A DNA stretch of 64,000 nucleotides from Augochlora pura (GCF_028453695.1 NC_135776.1:3348001-3412000); one strand, 5' to 3'; positions 35,396-49,225 are shown, counted from the first letter of the stretch. The notes: generated by a model from the sequence alone, not told the origin. A program made the numbers and translations.

Positions 35396-36296
35396 TTTCA
35401 ATAAATACAATAGTTTTCTGCATAGAATAAATATCACTACGAAAATAAATAATTTGAAAATAAGTTAAAACAGTCTGTCACAGAACAAATATAATACGCC
35501 AGACATATCGCGAAGAATAAATTTCCAAAAAAGTGTACAACCAACTGAAAACCATCATAAAATTCTTAACAATATAAATCGCGATCAGAGATTCCCCGGA
35601 TTTCCGAAATTCGCTGACTGGACCCTTAAAACGTCCATTAGCACAGTTCTGGCGACGCGGCGCGAATAAGTTCCGCTGGAACAATAGGTATCGATGACAG
35701 TTTCCGTGCGGCCCGGTCGTGACATCTTCGCGCGGACCGTGTCGACGGCATATCGTCATCAGTCATTACCGCTGGGACAACCGGGTGAATCGTGTTCGAC
35801 TTAAACGCTTTCAACCGGTCGGAATCGGCCGAACAAGAGCCGTTCTCCCCGGTTTTATTGTTTCAGGCGAAACGCAAAAGCTTTTCATCGCTCCTTCCCG
35901 TCTCGCTTTCTCTCTTTGTCCTGCGCTCCCACTTTCCATTGCCACGTTTCTGTTGGTTTTCCCGCGTAACGAGTTTTCCACTCTCCCTCTCCCCCCCTCT
36001 CTCTCCTTCTCTCCCTCTGAACTTCTTTTCCCGGGGAATCTTTTATGCTCGCACGATTTTAATCCGTTTCGCGGGACGCGCAACGCTACTGTTAACTAAC
36101 CCCCTTTACAAGCTTCATAAAGCCGGAACTTTAACATTTTCGCGAGCCGTGAAAACCGGCTGTGTCGAGCCCGGCCGTGGCCACGTGCGATCCACCGGAT
36201 AACGAGAGACGCGTTGGAGAATTGTTTAAACTACTTTTAAGCGGAGTCATCGGGTTCCTGGCGAAGAGTTGTTAACGATACTGTTCAAGTTTTGAT

Positions 36297-36600
36297 AGTA
36301 AAGCAATTATGTTCCTTGGAGTAATATATTTTTAATATAACGATGACAGTAATAATCGTATTGTAATAATAATAATAATGATAATAATATAAACATCCCA
36401 ATAATAATAGAGTAAACATCTACATCAAATATCAATAAAAACTAGAATAAAAATAATAAAATTGATGGTAAAGTTGTTGCTAAGTATTTATATTTCTTGG
36501 AGTGATATAATTTTAATATAAAGATAATAGTAATAATAGTATTGTAATAATAATAATGATAATGATATAAATATCTACATCAAATGTCTATATTTCTAAG
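36297..36600. repeat. Two-copy tandem duplication of about 175 bp, with AAT tracts
   Basis: ccttggagtaatatattttt near 36312 recurs as cttggagtgatataatttta near 36496. Each is followed by agtaataat, tattgtaataataat and related sequence. More aataat repeats follow to about 36720. Confidence 0.8.
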
Positions 36601-37734
36601 GTTAATACAACAACCCTAACCCACGAAAAATACTACAAGCATCAATATTAAATACCAATATCTATAATAATAATATATAATAATAATAATAATATAATCT
36701 CGATACAACAGTAATAATATAACCATCCACATTTCCCTCTAACGTTCACCTAAACCCGACCAGGCCAAAGTGCTTTTCCTTAAAAGAAACGATTCGAGAA
36801 GGTCGCAATCGTCGCCAGGATAAATAAAACGACACGGCACCGGATTAATTAAGCGAACGATTTAAATGGTCCGAGTGAGAATTGCATCTCGCGCCAGGGG
36901 CCCGCGTGGATCGAGTCGGCTGCGACTTCGTCCCGGCCGGCAATTAGTCGTTAAACGGGAGCGCAAACAAATGTCGAAGCGTGAACGAAACTGTGGAGAC
37001 GGTATAAGACGGCAGCGTTTTAGCCTGTACTTGCATCGCGCGCGTGGAATCGTTGTTACACCAGTTTCCCCGTAAACGAAAGCACGGCTCATGAATGGCG
37101 GCCTGGTTACGGCGCGCCGCGTTTCCGCGCCCATGCCCGACAGATGCTACCTATTCACGAATGTTTCCCACACACGCCGACGACGCCGCCGTCGCCCGCT
37201 TTCTGGCAATACTATACTAACGACGAGTTTTGTCTGGCCCACCGGGGAAAACGCGGAATTCCGAGTGGTTATCGAGGTGGTATAAATCATGCTTACGCCG
37301 CGCCCCGTTGTAGAACCAGTACGCCGCGCCGGCTTTTACACCCCTCGGAAAACATTTTCATCCTACTTTGCCGCGGGTGTACACGTCGGATTGTAACGCT
37401 GCTTTCCGACGATTTTTACGCGCTCGGACGAAACTTTTCGGTGCTCGATAAAATCGCGCGATTGGAACATGGCGACGGAACAACAATAATCTTGACGAGG
37501 ATTTTTGACGAGGAAGTTGCCGCGGTCGGCCGCGCTGCTGCTGCCGATGCAGGGAAGTTTCTCAATTTTGCGCGCACGCCGCGCGCGGCGAAAATATTGC
37601 CGCGTCGATGCTTTATTTCGGGATTGCATTAAAGTTTTCCAATTCTCCGACGCGCCGCGACGAATGTTGTCTGGAATCGATTGTTTTGCGGACTGTTTCG
37701 ATGATTTCTTGCGATTGGGTTATTGGAGGGGTGC

Positions 37735-37905
37735 TTTTAATTGTTATTGCTATTAATAGTTATTGCTATTAATAGTTATTGCTGTTAATAGTTATTGCTA
37801 TTAATAGTTATTGCTATTAATAATTATTGCTTTTAATAGTTATTGCTATTAATAGTTATTGCTATTAATAGTTATTAATATTAATAGTTATTGCTATTAT
37901 TGCTG
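37735..37905. repeat. 16-bp minisatellite (tattgctattaatagt)
   Basis: About ten nearly perfect 16-bp units. Confidence 0.95.
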
Positions 37906-38039
37906 TATGTAGTTGAACTATATTTAATTGTAATTATTTGGATATAGGGGTAGTATATTAATTTTATATCGTTATAACGAAAATATATTTAGGTATAATT
38001 CAGATATATTTAGTCATCCGTACAATGATTTAGTTACAG

Positions 38040-38275
38040 TTCAAATATATTCTTTATAGTGAATGTATATTCTGTTATAGTTAGAATATATTCGATTATA
38101 CTCGAAATATATTTAGCTAAAATATATCTGATTATAGTAGAAATATGCTTGCCTATAATTCAACTACATCTAGCTGTAAGTAAAATATATTCAGTTATAA
38201 TTAGAATATATTTTTTGGTATATATTCAGTTATATTTAGAATATATTTTTTGCAATATATTCAGTTACAATTACG
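38040..38275. repeat. Degenerate repeat of atatattcagttata type
   Basis: Recurrent agaatatattcagttataat words with variable spacing. Confidence 0.75.
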
Positions 38276-38681
38276 CGAAAGAGTTCTAATGTCATCCCCT
38301 ATGATAAATATGAACTTTTTCAGTTTTATTTTAATTAATTAAATTGCTTTAATAATGTGGGGATTTCAGTGTCCAATTGTCGGCGACGAACGCGTTAAAA
38401 TATATATCCAACAGCACTCTTATAATTGAATCGCCGTAAAAAAGACCTCGAAATCTTGAAACGATCGAAAGGAAGAGGGCAACCACGAAACGGAATTTGT
38501 GTTCGTTCTCGAAACGGGCCGCGAGACAAATCGCCCCGATTTCGCGAAAGATTTGTCAAGGCCAGTCGTCGCATCAAAACCACGAATGATCGATATCCCT
38601 CGAAACGACGACGCTCGCGTTACGTCGAAGCGTCCCGCGACGGAGCTCGTCGGCGTCCGGCTATTTCGCTCGTCGCGTTAC

Positions 38682-38723
38682 GAGAAAGAGAAAGAGAAAG
38701 AGAGAAAGAGAGAGAGAGAGAGA
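38682..38723. repeat. (GAAA)/(GA)n microsatellite
   Basis: gagaaagagaaagagaaaga followed by pure GA. Confidence 0.95.
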
Positions 38724-39224
38724 TGATCGGTCGGCGGCGCAGAGCGTCTAAATATGTATACCGTTGTCGTCAACAGCCTTTTAGCGTAATATCTCGTCGC
38801 TGGCCCGTGTGTTTTCTTTTCGCCCAGCGCCTTTTTTATTCCTCGAGAGGTACTCACCTCGATGTTGGTGCAGCCGCTGAAAACATCCCGCCGCGCGCGC
38901 GAAGGAAAACAGATAGCACGGTTAACAGCTGTTCGACCGACGTTGGCCGGTGCACGGATAAAATTACTTCGACGACAATTAACGGAGCCGCGCGTCTCCT
39001 CCCTTTGCAATCTCATTCGCACCGTTCTCTCATCGAACGGTTCTACCCTGGCACGGTCCTGCGAAGTCTATGGATGGCGTCGGGTACGTTTTGACCCATG
39101 GTCGCGATGCACCATAAACGATTTGGTTTTTTTTATTGATTTTTCTTTTATTAAAGGCTCCATTTTTTGACGGTTTGTTTTTGGGGTCTGTAATTTACAG
39201 CCGAGAATTTTTCTATTTAAGGTA

Positions 39225-39470
39225 TGTTTAATTAAATTATTAAATTCATTTATATTATTAGTCATAATATAATATATAAATATAGATAAGTCGGCAATAT
39301 ATGTAATATAAAAATTAATAACGATGGTAACAATACTAATTACTTGTATAAGAAGAATTAAATTGAATCATTATTAAATTATATAAACTAGTTAAATTAT
39401 TAAATTCATTTATATCATCAGTCATAATATAATATATAAATATAGATGAATCAGAAATATAACAATAATA
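39225..39470. repeat. Two-copy tandem duplication of about 160 bp
   Basis: The block starting ttaaattattaaattcattt and containing cataatataatatataaata occurs at about 39233 and again at about 39393. Confidence 0.88.
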
Positions 39471-40454
39471 TAACTTATACAATAGTAATAATAGTAACAA
39501 TAGTAATAACTTATACAAAAAGAATTAAATTATACAAACTGACAATTCTGTATATCAAACATACACGATACAAAAATGAATAAAATTAATAATAATAAAT
39601 ACTGTCCTAGTCGCAATATCAATAGCAATAGATAGTGATAGTTTATTGGTAAAAACTGAAGAGAAGTCGATATTCGCTGGCATTAGCATAAATTGACAAT
39701 AATAACTGTATCAGCGTTCGAGAAAAACCTGCAAAGCGACCGAACACTCGCGGTCGCGTTATCGTCTCGCGAGAGAACCAGTCGGTAAGTTTCGCGAATG
39801 CCTTGCAATGCCGGAGGAGTGCATCGAACGGCGGGGCAGCTCGTACTTCGAAGCGAGCGAGGCCGGGGATAGATAAGCGCGGGCAATTTGTGAAACACGC
39901 GGGGCAACATCCACGCGCGCACGCATAGGTAGCCGGCGCGAACGGAACAATACCGAATCAATACCCCGCCGATTCGGGGCCCCGGTAAATCATGATACCG
40001 TATCCGTGTACAGTCGCGAACCTCCTCTATCCGAATCAGCGAGGAAACAGGACTCTATCCCGGTCGGATGAGGGGAATTTCCGATAGCGGAACACGCTCA
40101 TTCTGCCCGCGTAATAATTATTCTCTATTTTTCTCCGACGGCCCGCGTGTCTCGTATTTCTTTCCGCTGATAAGGTCTGCCAACTTTTTCGCCGCCCGTG
40201 CAACGGCCGGGGAGGATTTTTCGGCAAAAAGGCCAGTTCGAGCGCGTTTTAGTCGCGGCGAGGTTCGTCGCGCTGACGATCCGATGGAAAATTATTGTTG
40301 GTCGGTGCTGGGTGGAAATTATTGTTAATAAATTATATTTAGAACCTCCATTATCATTTTGACAGCAATCTAATTTTTTTCATTAAATTCAATCGAGTTT
40401 AGAACAAATTAATAACATTCGTATTCAGTAATTCAAGCATGAAATTTTTAGTGA

Positions 40455-40920
40455 AGCAAGGGGTACTTTAAAGTGCTGTAACTTTGCGAGAAAAAATCGC
40501 GGACGCCTTTCTCTTTTTTCTAATTAAAGAGAAAGGATTGAATTTCATTCTACTGGAAACGGGATGTTCGTAAAAAATTTTACAAGGTCTGTGCAGTTTT
40601 TCAAACTCGGTCATTTTCGGTGTGACGAATACCTTGCGAAATAGCAAGGGTAACTTTGAAATACTGTAACTTTGTTAGAAAAAATCATATCTGCGTTTCG
40701 TTTTTTTTAAATTGAACCTTGAAACCTCTATTTTAATGCCGTATTTCTGGATTTTACGTTCGACTCACCCTCATTGTTATAAACATTTAAATACGAAGCC
40801 ATGTTTATCATATTGATAATAAGGGTTGCTAAATACAGTGGCAACTTCAAAGTGCTGTAACTTGGCGAGAAAAAATCGCAGCGGCGTCTCCCTTTCGCCA
40901 ATTTAAAGAGAAAGGATTAA
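40455..40920. repeat. Three diverged units of a repeat of about 190 bp
   Basis: The word ctgtaactttg, followed by gagaaaaaatc, appears near 40476, 40665 and 40855. Each unit continues with a pyrimidine-rich word and, in units 1 and 3, aaagagaaaggatt. Spacing is about 189-190 bp. Units 1 and 3 are the closest. Origin is unknown; it may be a decayed mobile element or a local satellite. Confidence 0.8.
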
Positions 40921-42693
40921 ATTTAGATCGAGCACATAGGCTACCTCAGAAAAAAATTCTACAGAGCCCGTATATTCCATCAAAGTTGACGATTTTCGAA
41001 GCGACACCATGGCCTCGAATTTCAATATTTCTATTGTTAAGAATCTGGCAAAGTTAAAATTTGGAAAGATTGTTTAAAAATAGAAACTTCAAGCTTTAAT
41101 TTAAAAAAATAATCATCGCGATAGCATGATTTCTCGCGGAGTTACGGTTAGTGAAAGTTCGCCGATTTTCGACCTCCTGGCGCGAACAGCAGCGGTCCGA
41201 TCGAAGATCGCTAGCCGAGTATCGATCGAGGCGTGGCGTTGAATACGCGTCGACGGTCCCCGGAGTCGAGCGCATTCCTCTGGAACAAGGTATTTTGTCG
41301 CGTCGTGGCCGGGATAAACGGATCCTGGCGGTTTCTTTAAATTATGCCGGCCACTCGTCTTCTATCCTCTCGTGGCGCGCGGCGGCGGTGAACCTATAGC
41401 TTCGCCGTAGCCGGGCGTCGCGGCGCGGCACCGCAGGATATATTAGCATCTTTTATTAGGTGCTGCCACAGCACGGTGTCAAACAAATCTGCTCGCGCCC
41501 AACGGCCATCCGTTATACACACCTACGTGGCCCCCGTTCGGCCCGTTTTATTGGCCCCTGGCTCTGACACTCTCCCGGCACCGTGGGGAACCACCGTTCG
41601 GGCTGTTCGGCTCTGTTCGACGATCGTAAACTCTAAAATACACGTTCCCGGACTACCTTCGCGATTTAATGCTCACGATTCCGCGAGCGCCCCGCGCGAC
41701 CGCTTCGATCTGTCGCCGGTGTGACGCCGTGGAACCGGAATCGTCATTCCGCGATCCGACCTCAACGACGAGTCGAAACCCCGGACCGATTTCTACCCAG
41801 CGGGCAACTCGGGGGAACACCGTCGCCGATAAAACGCTTAATTCGATCCTACGGTTTCTTTTATGCATGCCTTGTAAACTTCATTGTTTAACCGGACCAG
41901 GAAACGAACGCACCGTTTACTGCCGAGCGTCGCGGAAGATCTTGAGGGAGATACGGTCGAGGTCGACTCTCTCGATCGATCTGAACTCTTTGAGAATTTT
42001 ATTGGTTATAGTTACAGTCATTTTAGTGGAGAGTGTTCAATGAATTTTTTTAAATATATTTATATCTGTTATAATAATTTTATAATAATTATATAATAAT
42101 TTTCGAATAATACATTTTAGATATTTAGGCAATGTCTCTTTGAGTTGTACAATTGAATAATTTTGCAAGCTTTATTGCTGTGATTTATTCGAATTATTAC
42201 ATGATTTTTAATTCGGCTGATTTATTCGAATAATTTTATGATTTTTATTCGGCCGTTTTACTGGAATAATTTTATGATTCTTGTACGGCAGATTTTATCG
42301 AATAATTTACCAGTGTCTATTCCAATAATTCATTGCAAATATCTATTCCAATAATGCTGCAATACCTATCCGAACAATGTCGCAGCATCCCAATTACATA
42401 ACCAGCCAACCAACAATTCATTAAACTAGTTTTACAAAATCACCGCTCGATCAATTCGCGCAAAATCCACCCAATTCCTCATACTAGGATAGAAACGATA
42501 ACTGCGAACAATGGGCGGATTTTTGCTCGAGTTATACGGGTAGAAAGAATCCAATTAAATAATCGCCCGAACGACAGATTTGTCAGAAACAATTCGAACA
42601 ATTCTTCCGTACAGACATTTCACCGAAACAATTCGAACAATTCCTCCAGACAGGATATTTCTCCGAAAGAATTCGAGCAACGCTGCGCCGACC

Positions 42694-42721
42694 TCTGCTG
42701 CTGCTGCTGCTGCTGCTGCTC
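42694..42721. repeat. (CTG)n, eight to nine units
   Basis: A pure CTG run in a GC-richer patch. A shorter CTG run occurs at about 56561-56579. Confidence 0.95.
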
Positions 42722-42961
42722 GGTGTTCGCGATCCGGAGAAGAGAGGCTGAAAACTCGAGGAACGGAAAACGGGAGAACGATCCCGGCACGCCGGCGTAT
42801 GACGAATGCATCGGCTTAGATAAGGGAAAGGCGGAATTAGGAGTGCGGGACACGGCGTGGAAACACATTGTTACGGGGTAGTAGATAACGGAGGAGTCGG
42901 TGCCGGCTTACCGGCGTCCAGCGTTATCTTGATTCCGCGTTATGGGACGGTGGCGTCCTGC

Positions 42962-43352
42962 CACCCCTTGCCGTTGCTATCCTTTACCTATGCTATCCTT
43001 TAGCTAGGTGTGCCCTTGCCATTGCTGTCTTTTACTTACATATGCTACTCCTTGCCATTGCTATCCTTTAGCTCTGTTACCCCTTAGCATTGCTACCCCT
43101 TAGCATTGCTACCCCTTGCCATTGCTATCCTTTAGCTCTGCTACCCCTTACCATTGCTATCCTTTAGCTCTGGTACCCCTTAGCATTGCTATCCCTTACC
43201 ATTGCTATCCTTTGGCTCTGTTACCCCTTAGCATTGCTACCCCTTACCATTGCTATCCTTACCATTGCTATCCTTTAGCTATGTGTGCCCTTACCATTGC
43301 TGTCTTTTACTTACATATGCTACTCCTTGCCATTGCTACACCTTGCCGACGC
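42962..43352. repeat. Minisatellite of ccattgctatcctttagct type
   Basis: Composed of two interleaved words, ccattgctatcctttagctc and taccccttagcattgc, in variable order. The whole block is a compound minisatellite. Confidence 0.93.
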
Positions 43353-46077
43353 TATCCTTTTTTTTATAATTCTAATTTTTAATCTCTCATACTTTATTTT
43401 AATTTTTTTGCTGTAAATTTAGCAAATTTTTAGGTTTGATTAATTCTGATTTTAGTAATTGGTAGAAACAGTTGAAATTAATATAACAGTGCTGTGAAAT
43501 TTTTATTTTCAATCTTTACTATTTTATTTTAATTTTCTTGGCATAAGTCCGCCGATTAAATGATAAAAAGAGCGGTGCAGATTTATACAAAATTAAAAAT
43601 CGCCTTTTGCAAATATTCTATGAACTATACAGCGCTTAGTAATATATTTTAAATTCTTATAAAATATCGGCACTATCATTACGATCCACAATTAAATATA
43701 TAACTTAATACAATTAATTCAATTTAATCTCATTCCCAATCTAAGAATTTTCAAATCTTCAATTCTACTGCCACATTCTTTTATATAACTGCACCTTACG
43801 TTTCCTAGTCGAGTCGAATATAAAACATTGGGAATAGAAAGGACAGTCCAACAAATGAATCTTCTCTCGGCTAGAAATAGCCGGGCGGTGGGAGACGGGG
43901 GATGGCCTGAAATCGAGAAAGTAAGTTCCTGACAGCTTTGTTTTCGCCTATATTATGTAACGGAAGTTTCTTACGTCGATGCCTTTGCTTTGGCCTTTTA
44001 TCTTGCGAAACGCGGGATCCCAGGGAAATCTTTTCCCATTTAAATCCCCCCCGCCGCCGCCGCCGGAAGTTTACTGCAGCCGAGTTTCGTGGAATCGTCT
44101 GCCGGGAGAGAACCGGGCGTTACTTTTACGCAAATGTACCTACCTGGATCTCGGAACTTCAATCCTTATGGATTACAAGGTCTGGCCACTGTACAGTTCC
44201 GACGCCATCGCGACGACGGGTTTCATTATTCTCACTTTGATAATGCGATTCGTCGAAATTTCGCAGCGTGAATCTGGGATTGAAATTATTTAATTGCAAC
44301 GAGATCCTCGATTTTTTCGTATTTTTAAACGTTCTTGGAACTTTTGGCACTTTCTGTACATTGGTAATAATCTTTTTGCGTTCGTAGTGATTTTAAAATG
44401 TTAATAACAGTTTTTAGATTTTAATAGCAATTTTTAGATGTTAATAGCAATTTTTCGATGTCAATATTATAAGTTAATATAATTTATACATTAATAGCAA
44501 TTTTGCTGCATTATATCGAACATGTGGATCTAAAACAAATTTATTGTTACTTTAAATTTGTCTATATAATACTAAGATTTATTGTGTTCATTAACAATAG
44601 ATTCGCGTATTTAATGTAGCAAGCACGATTGATTTTACAATAACGAGAATAGTTAAATATGCGGAATAACAATTAATCAGTTTGATTGCTATTCTGCATA
44701 TTTCGCTATTCTAATTACAATAATTAGACGACTCACTGCGATCGGTTTATTAACCAAATTGACGATAATTAACACTGTGCTACATCGATGAATGTTAACA
44801 ATTTCCTGACAATTTTAGAATATTAATAATCCCCTGAAATTTCGAGTGTTGATAACTTCGTTTCTAAGTTTCAGTATTTTATTGCTTTCTTAAAATATAG
44901 AATATAATAATATTTATTATAATTATATATATCGATATAATTCTGTATATCATGTATACGATAATTATATATTTCCATATTCCACAATAATAATATATTA
45001 ATCGAAGCGATATACTAAATTTTATTTCATCTATTGTTCTCGTGAAGATCGTCTGTCTTCTCTCTTCTTTCATTTCACGGAGTTCTAGTGTTAATAGTAT
45101 TAATACCGAGCCGCACTACTGCGATTTCGACTGCTACATATTCATGACTCCTACGCTCCGTTAACTACATGCAATTATAACGCGAAACTTAGTAAACGAT
45201 GTCTCAGCATCAAACGAGTTTATCACCGGTGGTGTGTGTGCTCTACTAAATATGCCGTAAACCCACCCCCTCTCTGTACATACTCTATTCTTTTAAGCAC
45301 TTCACTTTCACATTTCATAAATCAATTATTTCATTAAATATCGATTAAATTACGTTCTTGATACATTAAACATAGATATAATAATCATAAAATAATTATA
45401 ATAATACTGTTATTATTTTTAATAAAATCAAATAAAACACTATTCACGCTCGTGGACAATTTTAAAAAATCTAATATTGCTAGTATTATTGCTATAATAA
45501 CAGTAGAAATATTAAATTGTATAATAAACCTATTGTTGAAATAAAAATAATTATTGCAGCTAGAATCAGCTCGAAATTAAAGAAAGGGAGACCTGCACAA
45601 ATTATACCAAAATCTTCCAGTTACGTTTCCCAGAAATTTCAAGATCGAGAAACCATTTTTTCAATTCGAGCTATAGTTGGTGCAAACGACGACTATGACC
45701 GTGGTCCGGTATATTTTATTACTGCCGGGTAGAGAGATCCGAGCCGGGTGAAATACGCGTGGAACGGCTCAGCGCAGACAACTCTCGATGCCGGGGTAAA
45801 ATTATGCACTTACTCTACGATATTGCATTTACTCGAACTAACGCAAACTAGCGCATAGAAGTTTGTTAGAATAGCACGTGCCTCCTAGCGTAGCTGCGAT
45901 ATGGGCGAAGGAAACTCCTGTGAAGTAGAGTTGCCGTGTCTCTCGGATAATTAAAACTTTCGAGAATGTAATTCTGCTTGCGAGTCTGCTGATTCAAGTG
46001 TAACGGGGAGAGCAACGATTTGTAATTAATAGTACCGATAAAAGTGAGGGCGAGCAGCCGATGGCTGTCTCTCGACC

Positions 46078-46082
<5 letters not shown>

Positions 46083-46111
<29 letters not shown>
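46083..46111. repeat. (GA)n microsatellite
   Basis: A pure GA run of about 14 units, reading CU in the minus-strand transcript. Confidence 0.95.
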
Positions 46112-46115
<4 letters not shown>

Positions 46116-46214
46116 CCCTGAGATTAATGGAATATTCGAGACCACAATCCCGGGATCCGCGATTCAGACGATTTTAACAATGCCTCGTTTTATTGCCGCG
46201 CGATAATATTGCTG

Positions 46215-46560
46215 TGCTAGTATTCAGTGCTGCTTCGGTTTATTACTGTGTCGTTTTGTTGCGTTAATTTGTTACTGTGCTGTTATATTAGTGTGCTATT
46301 TTGTTACTGTGATATTTTGATAGTGTGCTATTTTATTACAGTGCTATTTTGTTACTGTGTTATTTTATCACAGTGCTATTTTATTATTGTGTCAATTTGT
46401 TACTGTGATATTTTATTAGTGTGCTATTTTATTACTGCGTTATTTTATTACAGTGCTATTTTATTAATGTGTTAATACGTCACTGTGCTATTTTATTAGA
46501 GTGTTATTTTATTACTGTGCTATTTTGTTACTGTGTTATTTTATTACCGTAACATTTTGT
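46215..46560. repeat. Minisatellite of tattttattactgtgc type
   Basis: About 20 units of 16-17 bp. Related but more degenerate sequence, with embedded gcaaatattccaaactgcat words recurring at about 46590, 46970 and 47220, continues to 47360. Confidence 0.92.
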
Positions 46561-47490
46561 TACCGTATCATTTCGCTTTCATGCAACATTACATGCAAAT
46601 ATTCAAAACTGCATCGATTATTCATTACTAAATATTATCAGAAAATATTCCAAAAGTGCATCGTGTACTGCTCCATTTTATTACAACATTATTTTATTAT
46701 TGTGACGTCTCATTACTGCGCTATTTAATTACTATATAATTTTATTATTGCATCATATTATTATTACATCATCTTCTTACTGCATCATTTTATTACCGCA
46801 TCATTTTATCACCGCCCCATTTCATCGCGTTGCAATATTATGTGCGACTGTACAAAATTGCACCGTCGGACGATATTATACGCAAGTATATTATTGTAAA
46901 TTGCGCCGTGTTATTACAGTGTTATTTTATTACCGTGCCGTTTTGTCGTCGCGGAATATTATGTGCAAATATTCCAAACTGCATCGTTCATGCATTCGAC
47001 AATATTATATGGAATTATTCCCAAATTGCGTCGTGTTATTACTGCGCTATTTTATTGCCGCATCATGTTATATACTCGGCTGTATTATATGCAGATATTG
47101 AAAAGTTCGTCATTTTATTGCCGCGTTATTTTATTGCCGGCGCCATTTTATCGTTGCGCATCGGCGAGCGGGAATACTGAAAACTGCATCAATTTTATTC
47201 ACTGGACAATATTATGTGCAAGTATTCGGAATTGCATCGCGGTAATATTGTTGCTGTTTTTTTTTTTTTATTACTGCACCTTTTTTTTTTTTATTGGGCA
47301 ATATTGCGTGTAAATGTTCGGAAGCTTTTCGTTTTATTATTGCGCCATTTTATTTATATTAAATTATATTATTACATTAATATATTATCATATTATTATA
47401 TTATTTTATTAATATATTATCGTATATTTATATTATTATATTATCGTGTCATTATACTATTACATTATTATATTATATATTTAAAAGTGA
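46561..47490. repeat. Higher-order degenerate repeat and ATT-rich tail
   Basis: The phrase atgtgcaaatattc followed by aaactgcatcg recurs about every 120-250 bp within cattttattaccgc-type units. The tail 47350-47490 is tattattatatta. Confidence 0.7.
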
Positions 47491-49027
47491 ATCATTTATC
47501 CACTGGAAAATATCACCTAACCTTCAAATATTCTACTTAATCGATTTTGCGAAAGGTTAAATTATTAACGAAATTAAAATTCGAGATGCTCAATTCAAAA
47601 AATAATTTCTTCCCTTCATTCGATATTTAGATTTCCGTGCATAGTTTTTTTTACTCGCGGAAAAATTTAAATAAATTCGAATTTCGCAGAACGCAAAGAT
47701 CAAGCACGAATTCACGAACATAAGAATAATTCATTCGTTCTCTTGTCCAATTTTTACGAGGTTATCGCGTCCCGGCGTCGCTGCAGGTGTACCGGAAGGA
47801 AACGTTCGCGATTCGTAACTGTCTTCGATGTTTATTGTGCAATCAAAGCCAGAGAGCAACAATGTATTTCAAACACGTTGTTAGTTTATGCATGGAGAAG
47901 ATTTCCATCTGTTTGAGAAATCCTTTCTAAGATTGAAAACGAAATGGGACGGAAGAGAAGGATATTTCGAAGCAGCGCAGAGCAGAATGTATTTTTGCAT
48001 GTGATGAAACAACCATACCGTTTCAAGCTTGCTATGTCCTGTAAACATTCCTACGTTCCAATTTAACATTAACAATTGCACTAACATTGCTGTACAATTT
48101 TTTTTCAGATTTTTTTATATAATCAATATACCTTGTTTTTAGAACTATTATTATATATAGTCCAGTTACTTTATTAAATCGTACATTTATATTTTGTTAT
48201 ATTTATATCTAGCACTTTTTTTAATATTTATATTTAATATGGTAGTGAATAGAATATTAAACTTTTAGTGTTACAGAGAATGAATTATTAGCTGCCACTT
48301 ATGGCATCACCATGCTATTATTAATAATCGTCGATTAGATAATTCAAGGACAAAATAAGCAATAAATTTATAACTCATTTATCCAATTACAGTCAAAATT
48401 CTTTTAAAATCGCGCTGTTTAAATTCTATTTCAATTATTTCAGAATTAATTCCATCGCTCTGAAAGTTTGACCGAATCCATGGTGTTCCGTACAATATTT
48501 TCGTCCCTATAAATGGCGGCGCCGTTCAACCTATTTTCCCCAGGTGTGTTAGCCGGTCCATTTTTTTTTCTCTCAGGGATTGTAACCGTATCCCGAACGA
48601 AATTCGGTTCCCCTGTCAGCAACCCGCATTCTCACTGTAACCCATTTAACCCTGTGTAACCAACGCCAAGATGGCGCGTGGTAACTCGGTTTCCCCTGGT
48701 AAGAGCGGATTACAATGCTATGTTAAGACCGGCCCCACCACCCCCCGGACCTACCTTGAAAACCCTAAACAGAAACACGGTGTCGCAGTAATCCGCGATA
48801 ACGAGTGAGATATTAAACGATACCAGTTGCTTACTGTCGGACATCGCGGATTAAATCGCGCCGTCCGCGAAATGCAAATCGCGAAGAATCTGCCGTGCGG
48901 CAAATTTTGATTTTTGATTCGCTTTTATTCTATCTGTTTAATTATTCTTAACATTTTTAATTGTATAGAATTTTTAGTAGACAGTCGCATTGTGATAGAT
49001 GTTGTGATAGATGACATGTCTTTACGT

Positions 49028-49225
49028 CTTTAAAAAATTACGTCTTTAAAAAATTGTCTTTTAAAAATTACTTTTTTAAAAAATTCTAGTCTTTAAAAAA
49101 TTACGTCTATAAAAAATTCTTGCCTTTTAAAAATTACGTCTTTAAAAAATTCCAGTCTGTTAAAAATTACGTCCTTAAAAAATGACGTATTAAAAGAATT
49201 CTTGTCGTTTAAAAATTACGTCTTC
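49028..49225. repeat. Degenerate repeat of acgtctttaaaaaatt type
   Basis: About eleven units of 16-19 bp. Confidence 0.9.

Larger units (their letters stand above)
32263..40454. other. Intron segment: simple repeats alternating with GC-rich blocks
   Basis: Holds repeats at 33570-33760, 34190-34390, 35150-35395, 36297-36600, 37735-37905, 38040-38275, 38682-38723 and 39225-39470, and GC/CpG-rich blocks at 34540-35110, 36840-37680, 38420-39080 and 39710-40290. A frame-compatible 19-nt microexon candidate at 38858-38876 is described among the findings. Open frames in the GC blocks look fortuitous. Confidence 0.65.

Noticed and set aside
35236..35437. Leucine/isoleucine-rich (plus) and lysine-rich (minus) frames
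   Set aside because: Products of the 9-bp ttttaattc repeat, not a membrane protein or a coiled coil.
37144..37632. 162-codon plus-strand open frame
   Set aside because: Explained by GC-rich, stop-poor sequence. No recognisable motif or splice context.
38426..39094. 222-codon plus-strand open frame
   Set aside because: GC-rich block with a GA microsatellite in the middle, translating to Arg/Glu repeats. Frames are open on several strands at once.
43979..44293. 104-codon plus-strand frame with a proline run and hydrophobic end
   Set aside because: The proline run is a CCG repeat. No splice sites, homology or conservation can be argued from sequence alone.
48740..48780. Minus-strand ttttcaag followed by gtaggt
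   Set aside because: AAG acceptor and short pyrimidine tract; weaker than the three retained sites.
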